Shown in pieces: positions 1 to 8,186 of a stretch of DNA of 64,000 nt. The DNA comes from Actinoplanes sp. M2I2 (GTDB lineage: Bacteria > Actinomycetota > Actinomycetes > Mycobacteriales > Micromonosporaceae). The DNA lies in assembly GCF_023544445.1 (NCBI RefSeq), contig NZ_JALPVJ010000013.1, positions 62,001 to 126,000 of the forward strand, written 5' to 3'. Within the stretch, counting starts at the first letter, position 1. Each line of letters opens with the position of its first letter. A program made the translations under genes and the position numbers. The notes under the pieces were generated by a model. It did no database searches and had not been told where the DNA came from. It saw nothing but the letters and a program-made list of their open reading frames with translations.

Positions 1-183
1 ACGCAACAGCGTCACCGAATCGGCCAGCCGAGCCACCGCGATGCGAGCGCGTTGCTCGGCGACCGGGCGTGCGCCACGGCGCCAGGCCTCTTGAAGGACG
101 TCCTCGCCGTCGGTGCCTTTGAGGCCGACACTGCCGCCCATCCCGGCTACCGGGGTTGATGATGAGGCCGAGCGTTGCGCCAT
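1..183 (-). CDS. Hypothetical protein, cut by the window edge
   Basis: An open minus-strand frame runs off the left edge; about 61 codons are visible from an ATG at 183. That start lies 12 bases past the stop of the LuxR remnant (196-198), so both could share a transcript. The peptide begins MAQRSASSSTPVAG and becomes an Arg/Ala-rich stretch ending ADSVTLLR. I see no recognisable motif and no strong ribosome binding site. A second in-frame ATG at 141 is possible. Third positions are mostly G/C, which supports real coding, but no function can be given. Confidence 0.35.
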   Translation of the reverse strand, partial: MAQRSASSSTPVAGMGGSVGLKGTDGEDVLQEAWRRGARPVAEQRARIAVARLADSVTLLR

Positions 184-195
184 CAGCTGTCCGGC

Positions 196-1257
196 TCATC
201 GTGATGGGTCGGCCGTAGTCCGGCCGAGGGCATCCCGCAGTCCTGCCCGGGTCGATATGCCGAGCTTGTCGAAAACCCGGGACAGATGCGTGCTCACAGT
301 CCGGTGCGACAGGTAGATCCTCGTGCCGATCTGCTTGTTGGTGAGTCCCGAGGCGGCCAGTTCGGCAATGGCCCGTTCCTGCGGGGTGAGTGCCTCGACG
401 GGGACGGTGGCCGGCCCGTTCGCAACGATCCCGGCACTCCGCAACTGCCGTTCCGCACGTGCTTGCCAAGGCATGGCACCCAGCTCGCGGAAGGCGCACA
501 GAGCGTCAGTCAAGTGACCGCGCGCAGTGCGAAGCGATCGGGTGCGGCGCAGCCGCTCGGCGTACGCCAATTGAACCCGTGCCCGGTCGTAAGGCAGGTT
601 GGCGGTGCCGGAGGCGGCGAGTGAGCGCTCGATCTGGCCGGCGTCGCCCGGGTGCGCCAGGGCCGTGGCGCATGCGGTCAGCAGTTTCAACCGCGGTGAG
701 AAGATCCTCAGGTCAGCTGTCTGCAGCAGGGTCACGTAGGCGCGGGCGGCGTCGGTGCGGTCGGTACGCACGGCGCACTCCACGAAATCCAACGACGCGG
801 CCAATGCGAGCGGGAGGTTCGCGGTGAAGGTGGCGGGCACCGCAAGTCCCGAGATGCGCTGGAAGGCCTGCTCGAAATCACCTCGGGACTGTGCGAGCAG
901 GCACTGCACGTAGAGCGTGTAAAGCTGAACAGTGGCGGATCCGCGGCGGCGGGCCCAGTCCGCGAGTTTGCCGGCGAACTCCGCGGCCTGCTGGTCGTCA
1001 CCGCGAAGGGCGGCGATCGCGGCGGTGACCACCCAGAGCGGCCATCGGAGCTCGCGGTAACCGTGCAGTTCACACAGGTCCAAGCCCGTGTCGGCCAGCC
1101 GGAGGGCCTCATCCCATTCGCCGGTGACCAGATCGTCGACGCACAAGGCCACGACGGCGTGGATCGCGTTCTCGGTCGCGCAGAAGGCGTTGCCACCTCT
1201 CACCAGCGCCTCGTTCATCAGTTCACGAGCCGGCCCGTCGCTGGGCGCCGAATCCGT
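196..1257 (-). pseudogene. 5'-truncated LuxR-family regulator (LAL C-terminal half)
   Basis: The frame encodes the C-terminal part of a large LuxR-type ATPase regulator: an alpha-helical, TPR-like region (for example AVVALCVDDLVTGEWDEALR, residues with repeated Leu/Ala helices) followed by a LuxR HTH ending near the stop (LTPQERAIAELAASG, then NKQIGTRIYLSHRTVSTHL). Intact relatives carry an N-terminal AAA/NTPase region of several hundred residues. Here nothing of it remains: upstream of about 1257 the same DNA is the 3' end of a RidA-like gene in another frame. An in-frame ATG at 1218 could give a roughly 340-aa product, but it has no clear ribosome binding site. I read this as a deletion remnant; the HTH itself looks intact, so a residual DNA-binding product cannot be excluded. 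Confidence 0.6.
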
Positions 1258-1669
1258 GGACTCGCGGATCACGCCGACACTCGATGACCGATGGCCGTCG
1301 GGAGGGACGAACGCGACCAAGGAGGGTGGGCTTTCCTGCAACCGGTGGCATGGGCAGATCGAACTCCCGGGCGGCCTGCCGGGTGCCGGCGATGAAGTCG
1401 TCGTACATCTCCTTCTTCCACCCCGCGGCGTACCAGGTGATGCGGACGACATCGTGGAAGGTCGCACCGGCGGAATGCAGTGCCTTGGCGACGTTGCGAT
1501 ACACCTGGGCGACCTGACCGGCGAGGTCTCCCGGCGCCACGAGGTCGCCGTTCTCGTCCCAGGAGACCTGACCGGCGATATGAATCTGCCTGGTGCCGAT
1601 GGCGACCGCGACGTGGTGGTAGATCGGCACCTCGACGTGCCCGTCAGGATTGGACAGGAAGACAGTCAT
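1223..1669 (-). CDS. RidA/YjgF-family protein with abnormal C-terminus (RidA 1)
   Basis: RidA-family proteins hydrolyse reactive enamine/imine intermediates (or act as related lyases) in the cytosol. The first ~105 residues fit the family: the strand pattern HHVAVAIGTRQIHIAGQVSW, then ENGDLVAPGDLAGQVAQVYRN and an AG.TFHDVVRITWY block; RidA 2 at 9375 shows the same layout. The final ~40 residues (after MPPVAG) are not RidA-like and lack the conserved C-terminal beta strand with the substrate-contacting Glu. A neighbouring frame looks slightly closer to RidA for a few residues, suggesting a frameshift or fusion at about 1330. The ATG at 1669 has a GAGGAG ribosome binding site. A copy of the 30-bp palindromic repeat (1771-1801) lies upstream. 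Activity is doubtful. Confidence 0.65.
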   Translation of the reverse strand: MTVFLSNPDGHVEVPIYHHVAVAIGTRQIHIAGQVSWDENGDLVAPGDLAGQVAQVYRNVAKALHSAGATFHDVVRITWYAAGWKKEMYDDFIAGTRQAAREFDLPMPPVAGKPTLLGRVRPSRRPSVIECRRDPRVHGFGAQRRAGS

Positions 1670-1770
1670 GACCCGCTCCTCACACAAAGGACGGTGCCAA
1701 CTCCCGCGGAGACGCACCCATACCGACACTCGCGTCGGTGGGTTCACCCTCGGCCGACGGGCCGGGCCGC

Positions 1771-1801
1771 GACCCCGGGTAACTCACGGGGAAAGGCCCC
1801 G
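1771..1801 (-). repeat. Interspersed palindromic element, copy A
   Basis: On the minus strand this reads CGGGG-N6-CCCGTG-N3-TACCCGGGGTC, nearly identical to copies at 10501-10530 and 34737-34766. The first two blocks form a G/C hairpin. It begins 17 bases after the stop of the 41-aa ORF and lies about 100 bases before the RidA 1 start. It may be an operator, a hairpin processing site or a REP-like element. Confidence 0.7.
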
Positions 1802-1817
1802 GGCGTCCGGGCGACGG

Positions 1818-1943
1818 CTACGTGGTCGCCGGTTCAGTGCCCTCCTCGCTGCTGACGAGCTCGGCTATGACGTCGAAGAAGGCGCGGAGCTCGGTGGATC
1901 GGCGGGGGTCGACTCGAAATCGGGTCAGCTCGACGGTTGTCAT
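1818..1943 (-). CDS. 41-aa ORF resembling the start of an ABM-type monooxygenase
   Basis: A short minus-strand ORF starts at ATG 1943 directly behind a perfect AGGAGG with good spacing and stops with TAG at 1818-1820. It begins MTTVELTRFRVDP and continues with an amphipathic helix (STELRAFFDVIAELV). Proteins of the antibiotic-biosynthesis-monooxygenase (ABM, ferredoxin-like) fold often begin in this way, but they are about 100 residues long, so this is either a truncated relative or an independent small protein. Copy A of the palindromic repeat lies just downstream, followed by RidA 1. The ribosome binding site is the best evidence that it is translated. Confidence 0.45.
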   Translation of the reverse strand: MTTVELTRFRVDPRRSTELRAFFDVIAELVSSEEGTEPATT

Positions 1944-2158
1944 GGCTTCCTCCTGCGCGATGACCGTGCCACTGTGACCGCATCCCAGCCGACCGCCTCC
2001 GCTGAAGCGCCGTTGTCCGCAGGCGGCCAGGGAGATCGGCGAACCGACTCAGCTTTCCACCCGCAGCTGGCGGGCACATACGTCAGATGCTGCTTCCCGG
2101 CCCTGCACCATGGGTCCTGGCGTTGACGCCGGCGGCAGCTAGGGCGCGGACGGGTGGG

Positions 2159-3505
2159 TCATCGTGAGGGTGTGGCGGTCGCGGCGGGGTTGGCCGCGGC
2201 GAGGATGGCCGCGGACAACGGCTCGATGTCGCGGTCGGTGAGCGCGCTCACGGTGATTCTGATGCCCGGCGGCGAGGCGATGCGGAACAGCGAGCCGGGA
2301 GAGACCGCGTACCCGGCGTCGCGCAGCACACTGACCGCTCGTGTCTCGTCCGGTACCCGTACCCAGACGTTGAGGCCGGTCGAGCCCTGGGCCGGCTGAC
2401 CGCGGGCGGACAACTCGCGGACCAGGCCGAGCCGCCGGTGATCGTAGCTGGTCGCCGCAGTCGCGATCTGCGTCGTGACCTGCGGGTCCTGCCAGAGCCG
2501 CAGGAGCAGGCGCTGCAGGATGGTGGACACCCAGCCGAGGCCGGTCCACATCCGGCCGACGACGCGGGCGATGGTGGCCTCGTCGCCGGTGAGCAGCGCG
2601 ATCCGTAGATCAGGCCCGAAGGGCTTGGACGCCGAACGTACGTAGGCCCACCGGCCGGTGACCGGCCCCAGGCAGTTCGGCAGAACATCGACCAGGTCGG
2701 CGGCATTGTCGTCCTCGATCACCAGGACGTCCGCGTGCCCTCGGAGCAGGTGGCGCAGCTGGTCGGCGCGCCGAGCGCTCACCGTCGAACCGGTCGGATT
2801 CTGCGCGCGTGTGGTCACGATGACGGCGCCGACGCCCGACCTGAGGGCCTCGGACAGCGCCTCGGGCAGCGGGCCCTCCTCGTCGACGGCCATCGGGACG
2901 GCACGCACGTTGAGAGCGGCCAGCAGGTCGTACAGATTGGCCCACCCCGGATCCTCGACGGCCACCGAGTCGCCCGGCCGCAGATGGACGGTGAGCAGAC
3001 GCTCGATCGCGTCCAGGGTCCCGGCCGTGACGGTGATCGACGCCTCGTCGACCGGGATGCCGTCCGATGCCAGCCGCAGCCGCGTGGCCTCGACGAGCTC
3101 GGGCATCGCCCCGGCCTTCGCATAGCCGATCGGCGGTCCCAGCTTGTCGGCGACCTGGACCAGAGCAGGCCCGAGAGGCGGCAGCAGGCTCATGTCGGGT
3201 TCACCGGTGGACAGATCGAGGATGCCGGTCGGAACCGGCACACGCAGGGTCGACCGCGGGTCGGCGACCGGAGGGCGGGATCGCACCCGGGTGCCGCGAC
3301 GACCGTCAGCCTCGACGATCCCGCGCCGGCGCAGTTCGGAATACGCCTTGGCGACCGTGGCCGGGCTGACATGCAGCTCCGACGCGAGCACCCGCACGGG
3401 TGGAAGCACCGCACCCGGGTCGATCTCGCCCAGCCGGACGCCGCACTCGATGCTGGTGGAGATCTCGGCGGCGCTCGAACCACTGATCCGGAATTGTTCT
3501 GCCAC
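2159..3505 (-). CDS. MocR-type regulator (GntR HTH + PLP aminotransferase fold)
   Basis: This is a 448-aa MocR-family transcription factor. Residues ~1-75 are a GntR winged helix (LPPVRVLASELHVSPATVAKAY, GRRGTRVR). From ~95 on is a fold-type-I aminotransferase domain with the PLP pocket: AQNPTGS, the Asp of VLIEDDNA, and the PLP lysine in SASKPFGPDLRIA. Such proteins usually sense PLP or an amine/amino-acid ligand and regulate a neighbouring gene rather than act as enzymes. The start is GTG at 3505. It is divergent from the LAL regulator at 3578, and a direct repeat (3510-3525) lies at its own start, as expected for MocR binding. The arrangement resembles PtsJ/PdxR-like regulators; the ligand is unknown. 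Confidence 0.88.
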   Translation of the reverse strand: MAEQFRISGSSAAEISTSIECGVRLGEIDPGAVLPPVRVLASELHVSPATVAKAYSELRRRGIVEADGRRGTRVRSRPPVADPRSTLRVPVPTGILDLSTGEPDMSLLPPLGPALVQVADKLGPPIGYAKAGAMPELVEATRLRLASDGIPVDEASITVTAGTLDAIERLLTVHLRPGDSVAVEDPGWANLYDLLAALNVRAVPMAVDEEGPLPEALSEALRSGVGAVIVTTRAQNPTGSTVSARRADQLRHLLRGHADVLVIEDDNAADLVDVLPNCLGPVTGRWAYVRSASKPFGPDLRIALLTGDEATIARVVGRMWTGLGWVSTILQRLLLRLWQDPQVTTQIATAATSYDHRRLGLVRELSARGQPAQGSTGLNVWVRVPDETRAVSVLRDAGYAVSPGSLFRIASPPGIRITVSALTDRDIEPLSAAILAAANPAATATPSR

Positions 3506-3509
3506 AGTG

Positions 3510-3525
3510 ACTATCTTGTACTATC
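3510..3525 (+). promoter_or_regulatory. Direct repeat ACTATC-N4-ACTATC in the MocR/LAL divergent promoter
   Basis: Two identical ACTATC hexamers (3510-3515 and 3520-3525) repeat with a 10-bp period, one helical turn, immediately upstream of the MocR start. MocR regulators commonly bind direct repeats. The AT-rich sequence also offers a -10-like TACTAT for the rightward LAL gene. Inferred as an autoregulatory site. Confidence 0.45.
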
Positions 3526-3577
3526 ACAAACGTGGTGGCAAGCTGACCGCGTTCCCGCTCGGACAGGAGGATGGCCG

Positions 3578-6382
3578 ATGACCGACGTCTCCACGGCTGG
3601 ACGTGCAGGAGTCAGGCGGGTGTCCGAGGGTGCTCGTGGGGCGGGCCGGCTTCTGGGGCGCCATCGAGAGCGCCGGGTGCTCCAGGGCGTCCTGGATGCA
3701 GTGCGCGGAGGCCACCACGCCGCCCTGGTCGTTCGCGGGCCGATCGGCGTGGGAAAGACCCGATTGCTGGCCCATCTCGAGGAGAGCGCGTCGGGTCTGG
3801 TCGTGACGCGTGCCTCCGGCGCCGAGTCGGAGAAGGAACTGACATACGCCGGCCTGCAGTTGATCTGCGCCCCGATGCAGGCGAAGGCGGATCAGTTGCC
3901 GGCCCCGCAGCGCGATGCCTTGCGGGTCGCCCTCGGTCTGGCCACCGGTCGTGCGCCGGATCGGTTTCTGGTCGGCATGGCAGTTCTGAGCCTGATGGCT
4001 GCCGCCGCGGAGGTCCGGCCGTTGGTGTGTGTGGTCGACGACGCCCAATGGCTGGACCGGGCATCGATCGAGACGCTGGCGTTCGTCGCGCGCCGGTTGC
4101 GGGCCGAGCGGGTGGCGCTGGTGTTCGGGCTCCGCGACCCGCTGACCATGTCGGAGCTCGACGGATTGCCGGCGCTGCACGTCGGCGGGCTCTCCGACGA
4201 CGATGCGCACGCGTTGCTGACGACCGCTCTGCCGGGACGGATGGATCAGCGGGTACGGGACCGGATCATCGCCGAGAGCCGAGGGAACCCGCTGGCGCTG
4301 CTCGAGCTTCCCCGGGGGCTCAGCCAGGCCGAACTGGCGGGTGGCTTCCGTACGCCTCCCGTCGGTGGACTGGTCAGCCGCATCGAAAGCAGCTATCAGC
4401 GGCGAGTCGGGCTCCTGCCGGCTGACACCCGGCTTCTGCTGCTGCTCGCCTCGGCCGAGCCGGTCGGGCAGGTGCCGCTGCTGTGGCGCGCCGCGTCCCG
4501 GCTGGGAATCAGCGCCGACGCCGCGGCCCCCGCGGTTGCCGACGGCCTGCTGGAGATCGACGCACACGTACGATTCGCACACCCGCTTCTGCGCTCGGTC
4601 GTCTATCGCCAGGCCGGCGCGGACGAGCGGCGACGGGTGCACCGGATTCTCGCCGAGGCGACCGACGCCTCGTCCGATCCGGACCGGCGTGCCTGGCATC
4701 GCGCGCAGGCCGCTCCGGCTCCGGACGAGGACGTCGCCGCCGAGTTGGAGAAGTCCGCCGGCCGTGCCCGGAGGCAGGGTGGCGTCGCCGCGGCAGCGGC
4801 GTTTCTCGAGCGTGCCAGCATGCTGACACCCGATCCGGCGTGCCGGGCCCGACGGGCGTTGTCGGCCGCGCGGGCGAAGAATCTCGCGGGTGCCCCCGCA
4901 GAGGCGTTGAGTCTGCTCAGCGTGGCCGAGATCGGCCCGTTGAGCGCCCTGGACCGGGCGAAATCGGATCTGCTCCGCGGCCAGATCGCTTTCGCGTCGA
5001 GCCGTGCCCGGGAAGCCCTTCCGTTGCTGTTGCGGGCCGCGAAGGACCTCGAACCGTTCGACTCGTCCCTGGCCGGCAAGACCTACCTGGAAACCTTGTC
5101 CGCCACGCTTTTCGCGGGCCGGCTCGGGGTCACAGGGGTGCAACGCGAAGTGGCAGTGGCCGCCCGGAATGCCGTTCGCACGGCCGACCACCCGCCCGCG
5201 GTACGCCTGTTGCTCGAAGGCCTGGCCACACGGCTGATCGACGGCTATGCGGCCGGGGCGCCGATCCTCAAGCGCGCGCTGCGGGCGTACCGCGAGCTGA
5301 CGGCTGATCGCGATGAGGATCTCCGCTGGCTCTACCTGGCCAGCTGGGCCGCGATGGATCTCTGGGACGACGAGAGCTGGCACGAGCTGGCCGACCGCCA
5401 GCTCCGCCGCGTGCGCGAGACGGGGACGATCAGCGTCCTCCCGATCGCACTCTGCCTGCGGAGCTACCTGCACATCCTGGCGGGCGAGCTCACCGAGGGC
5501 GAGGCCCTGATCGCCGAGTCCGAAGCCGCCACCGCGGCGATGCAAAGTCAGTCCGACCCCCTTCCGGGATGTCACCACGCCGCGCTTCAAGGACGCTACG
5601 TCCACGCTCGCCGGGTGATCGACGCGGCGACGGCCCACCAACGGTCCAGGGGAGAGGGAAACGGTGTCACAGCGACGGCGGTGGCGAGCGCTGTGCTGGC
5701 CAACAGCGCCGGACGCTACGCCGAGGCGTTGGACGCGGCGCTGCTCGCCGGCGCCCGCCCGGCTGACCTGGGAGTCTCCGACTGGGCTCTGCCGGAAGCG
5801 ATCGAGGCGGGCACCCGGGGCGTGTCCCGCCCCGCCGCTGTCGAAGCGCTGCGGCAGCTCAGTGAGCACGCCCGCGCCGCCGGCACCGACTGGGCAACCG
5901 GGGTGGAGGCCCGGTCCCGGGCACTGCTGAGCGCGGGGCCGGAGGCCGAGACGCTCTTCGCGGAGGCGATCGACCGGCTCGGGCGTACCCGGATGAAGGT
6001 GGACCTCGCGCGCGCTCACTTGCTCTACGGAGAATGGCTGCGCCGCGGCGACCGGCGGCGCGAGGCACGTGAGCAACTGCAAACCGCGCACGACATGTTC
6101 ACGGCCATGCGAGTCGAAGGCTTCGCCACGCGAGCGGCACGCGAGCTGGAGGCGGCCGACGGCGTCGTGCGAGAGACCACCGCCGACCCGGCGGGAAATC
6201 TGACCTCCCAGGAACTTCAGGTGGCCACAATGGCCCGCGACGGATACACCAACCCCGAGATCGGGACCCGGCTGTTCATCAGTCCCCGCACGGTGGAATG
6301 GCACCTGTCCAAGGTTTTCGCCAAGCTGGGTATCACCACGCGGCGAGCCCTTCGCGACGCGCTTCCCGAACCGGTCGGATAA
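3578..6382 (+). CDS. LAL-type LuxR transcriptional regulator (LAL 1)
   Basis: This is a 934-aa large ATP-binding LuxR regulator. The start is ATG 3578, chosen because ACAGGAGG (3563-3570) lies 7 bases upstream; an overlapping ATG at 3571 is in another frame. Walker A is GPIGVGKT (residues ~54-61) and Walker B with sensor is LVCVVDDAQWLD (~150-160). A long TPR-like helical region follows, and then a C-terminal LuxR HTH (~876-934, with LTSQELQVATMARDGYTNPE). LAL proteins are ATP-dependent activators of catabolic or specialised-metabolism operons and act in the cytosol on DNA. A close paralogue lies at 31296-33959. The nearest targets by position are the small gene at 6570 and the SDR operon at 7321. 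Confidence 0.93.
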   Translation: MTDVSTAGRAGVRRVSEGARGAGRLLGRHRERRVLQGVLDAVRGGHHAALVVRGPIGVGKTRLLAHLEESASGLVVTRASGAESEKELTYAGLQLICAPMQAKADQLPAPQRDALRVALGLATGRAPDRFLVGMAVLSLMAAAAEVRPLVCVVDDAQWLDRASIETLAFVARRLRAERVALVFGLRDPLTMSELDGLPALHVGGLSDDDAHALLTTALPGRMDQRVRDRIIAESRGNPLALLELPRGLSQAELAGGFRTPPVGGLVSRIESSYQRRVGLLPADTRLLLLLASAEPVGQVPLLWRAASRLGISADAAAPAVADGLLEIDAHVRFAHPLLRSVVYRQAGADERRRVHRILAEATDASSDPDRRAWHRAQAAPAPDEDVAAELEKSAGRARRQGGVAAAAAFLERASMLTPDPACRARRALSAARAKNLAGAPAEALSLLSVAEIGPLSALDRAKSDLLRGQIAFASSRAREALPLLLRAAKDLEPFDSSLAGKTYLETLSATLFAGRLGVTGVQREVAVAARNAVRTADHPPAVRLLLEGLATRLIDGYAAGAPILKRALRAYRELTADRDEDLRWLYLASWAAMDLWDDESWHELADRQLRRVRETGTISVLPIALCLRSYLHILAGELTEGEALIAESEAATAAMQSQSDPLPGCHHAALQGRYVHARRVIDAATAHQRSRGEGNGVTATAVASAVLANSAGRYAEALDAALLAGARPADLGVSDWALPEAIEAGTRGVSRPAAVEALRQLSEHARAAGTDWATGVEARSRALLSAGPEAETLFAEAIDRLGRTRMKVDLARAHLLYGEWLRRGDRRREAREQLQTAHDMFTAMRVEGFATRAARELEAADGVVRETTADPAGNLTSQELQVATMARDGYTNPEIGTRLFISPRTVEWHLSKVFAKLGITTRRALRDALPEPVG

Positions 6383-6569
6383 GTCCCGTCCGCAACGGTC
6401 ACGGCACCAGGCTGTGCCTTTTGCCCGGACGCCGGGGCAGCGTTCACCCGTTCTCGGGGCAGTTCCGTCCGCCCGGAGGTATCTGATCCCGGTCGCTGCG
6501 GTGAACTCGACATCGATCGCCGGCGACGCTCGGGCGTGCGCCGGACGAACCTCGGGTCGAGGAGCACAC

Positions 6570-6923
6570 TTGAACGGGAACGGATCGTCCCTCCCCTTCC
6601 GCGGGGAGCTCTTCCTTCGCCTGGCCGACGAGGGGCGATTCGTCGTCGACGCGGCGCAGGCCGACCAGGCGATCGCCGGGCTGGAGCGCACCCTGGCCCA
6701 GATCGAGTCCCGGCTGCGGGTGATCCGGGTCTGGCGGCAGGAGCCGGTTCCGCGGACCGACGACCTGCCCGACCAGCTCGTGCGGTTCGTGGTGGGGGCG
6801 TTGTTCGCCGATCAGGTCGCCCCCGGCCGACTGGAACAGGCGGCTGTGGAGATCCCCAAGTACATCGAGGCGTTGCGGCGAGCGCGCTCTCCCGGACTCA
6901 GCCGGCCGATACGACACTTCTGA
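6570..6923 (+). CDS. Small hypothetical protein, 117 aa
   Basis: The likely start is TTG 6570, placed 5 bases behind GAGGAG (6559-6564); no ATG or GTG in the frame has as good a site. The protein is soluble and charged, with long predicted helices (DAAQADQAIAGLERTLAQIE, then RRARSPG near the end) and a WRQEP turn. It has no signal peptide or membrane segment. The helix-turn-helix length superficially recalls WXG100-like or coiled-coil accessory proteins, but I recognise no motif. It sits 187 bases after LAL 1 on the same strand, with no clear promoter of its own. Confidence 0.6.
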   Translation: MNGNGSSLPFRGELFLRLADEGRFVVDAAQADQAIAGLERTLAQIESRLRVIRVWRQEPVPRTDDLPDQLVRFVVGALFADQVAPGRLEQAAVEIPKYIEALRRARSPGLSRPIRHF

Positions 6924-7320
6924 TCTGCATCACTCGGGAATGCGGTTCGGGATGCGCCGGCCGGTGACCCGGACTCGGATGGCGCCGGCTCGAGCCGGGC
7001 CTCCCGCGGGATTATGAGCGAAACGCTCTCACCGCAAGAGCTATTCAGTATTGGACGCTCCGATATCGTCGTGCCACGATGGTCGTGGCAACAAGGTTTC
7101 GGCGGCAACGAAAGAGACTTTCCCGACCCGGTCATGCGATTGCCGAAGTGACGGCAGGGCGTCGCCGACGGTCAGCGCCATCCCAAACTGTACCGGCCAC
7201 TAATGCGGCGGGCGTGTCACCGGAACACATTCCGCTTTTTCATGGGTGCGGTCTGCCACTGTATTTCAAAATTTTACAAAGTGATGCTCATCATCGTTTT
7301 CGAACAGGCAGGGTCGCAAC
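6924..7320 (+). promoter_or_regulatory. Leader region of the SDR operon with two inverted repeats
   Basis: These 397 bases hold no convincing gene and are clearly more AT-rich than the surroundings, especially 7020-7320. Two inverted repeats are visible: GAGCG-AAA-CGCTC at 7016-7028, and GCCACGA-TGG-TCGTGGC at 7073-7089, a perfect 7-bp-arm palindrome of operator type. The segment probably carries the promoter and operators for the gene string beginning with the SDR at 7321. Candidate binders encoded nearby are LAL 1, the MarR at 8838 and the LuxR pair. Confidence 0.45.
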
Positions 7321-8109
7321 GTGATTATCGATCTCACCGGCCTCCGGGCCCTCGTCACCGGGTCGACCAGCGGCATCGGGTTCGCCATCGCTCAGGGCTT
7401 CGTGAAGGCGGGTGCCGACGTCGTCGTCAACGGGCTCAGCGACGGGAGCGTCTCCGCCGCATTGTCGAAGATGGATGGTCCGCCGGGGTCGGTGACGGGT
7501 TTCGCCGGGGATCTGGGCACCGAGGCGGCCTGTTCGCGCCTGATCGCCGAGCACCCGAGTTTCGACATCATCGTCAACAACGTGGGCGTCTACGGGCCGC
7601 AGGACTTCTTCGACATTCCCGACAGCGAATGGGACCGTTTCTTCCAGACCAACGTCATGTCCGGCGTCCGGCTGACCCGGGCGTACGCCCAGGGCATGGC
7701 CGAACGGGGATGGGGACGCGTCGTCTTCGTCGCCTCGGAATCCGCCCTCAACATCCCCGTGGACATGATCCACTACGGCTTCACGAAGACGGCTCAGCTG
7801 GCGATCTCGCGGGGCCTGGCCAAGCGGCTCGCCGGAACCGGCGTGACGGTCAACGCGGTGCTTCCCGGCCCCACCCTGTCCGAGGGGATGGCCGGCATGC
7901 TGCAGACCGAGGTCGACCGCACCGGGAACAGCGTCGAGAAGGTGGCGGCCGACTTCATCGCCGCGCACCGTAGCTCATCGATCATCCAGCGTGCCTCCAC
8001 TGTAGATGAAGTGGCGAACATGGTCGTTTACGTCAGCTCGAAGCAGGCCTCCGCGACCACCGGGGCGGCGCTCCGGGTCGACGGTGGCGTGGTCGACACG
8101 ATCGCCTGA
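7321..8109 (+). CDS. SDR-family NAD(P)-dependent oxidoreductase
   Basis: This is a 262-aa classical short-chain dehydrogenase/reductase. It shows the cofactor motif TGSTSGIG (residues ~13-20), the NNVG strand motif, the catalytic Ser region (FVASESALNIP) and the Tyr-x3-Lys pair in HYGFTKTA, followed by the PGPT loop. The family reduces or oxidises ketones and alcohols with NAD(P)H in the cytosol; the substrate cannot be read from sequence. It starts with GTG 7321, since no earlier ATG is in frame, and heads a co-directional string with nitroreductase, MarR and RidA 2. That context suggests serial redox processing of one small molecule. Confidence 0.9.
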   Translation: MIIDLTGLRALVTGSTSGIGFAIAQGFVKAGADVVVNGLSDGSVSAALSKMDGPPGSVTGFAGDLGTEAACSRLIAEHPSFDIIVNNVGVYGPQDFFDIPDSEWDRFFQTNVMSGVRLTRAYAQGMAERGWGRVVFVASESALNIPVDMIHYGFTKTAQLAISRGLAKRLAGTGVTVNAVLPGPTLSEGMAGMLQTEVDRTGNSVEKVAADFIAAHRSSSIIQRASTVDEVANMVVYVSSKQASATTGAALRVDGGVVDTIA

Positions 8110-8186
8110 CCGACCGTCGGCGAAGTAATCGACTTTCCACTGCCGGCAACCGTCGGCAGGCAAGTGTGCACCCGAAGGGAACCACC

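Noticed and set aside
113..316. Plus-strand 67-codon ORF
   Set aside because: Lies antisense to the LuxR HTH and the edge gene; Arg/Pro/Ser composition, no ribosome binding site or motif.
2735..3577. Upstream extension of the LAL 1 reading frame
   Set aside because: It runs antisense through the MocR gene. The ACAGGAGG-supported ATG at 3578 and alignment with LAL 2 fix the start.
3524..6691. A 1055-codon open frame antisense to LAL 1
   Set aside because: It mirrors the third-position G/C bias of the LAL gene, is rich in Arg/Gly/His/Gln without domain motifs, and has no ribosome binding site. The same applies to antisense frames at 31155-33062, 20726-21934, 12881-14239, 57083-58606 and 60205-61536.
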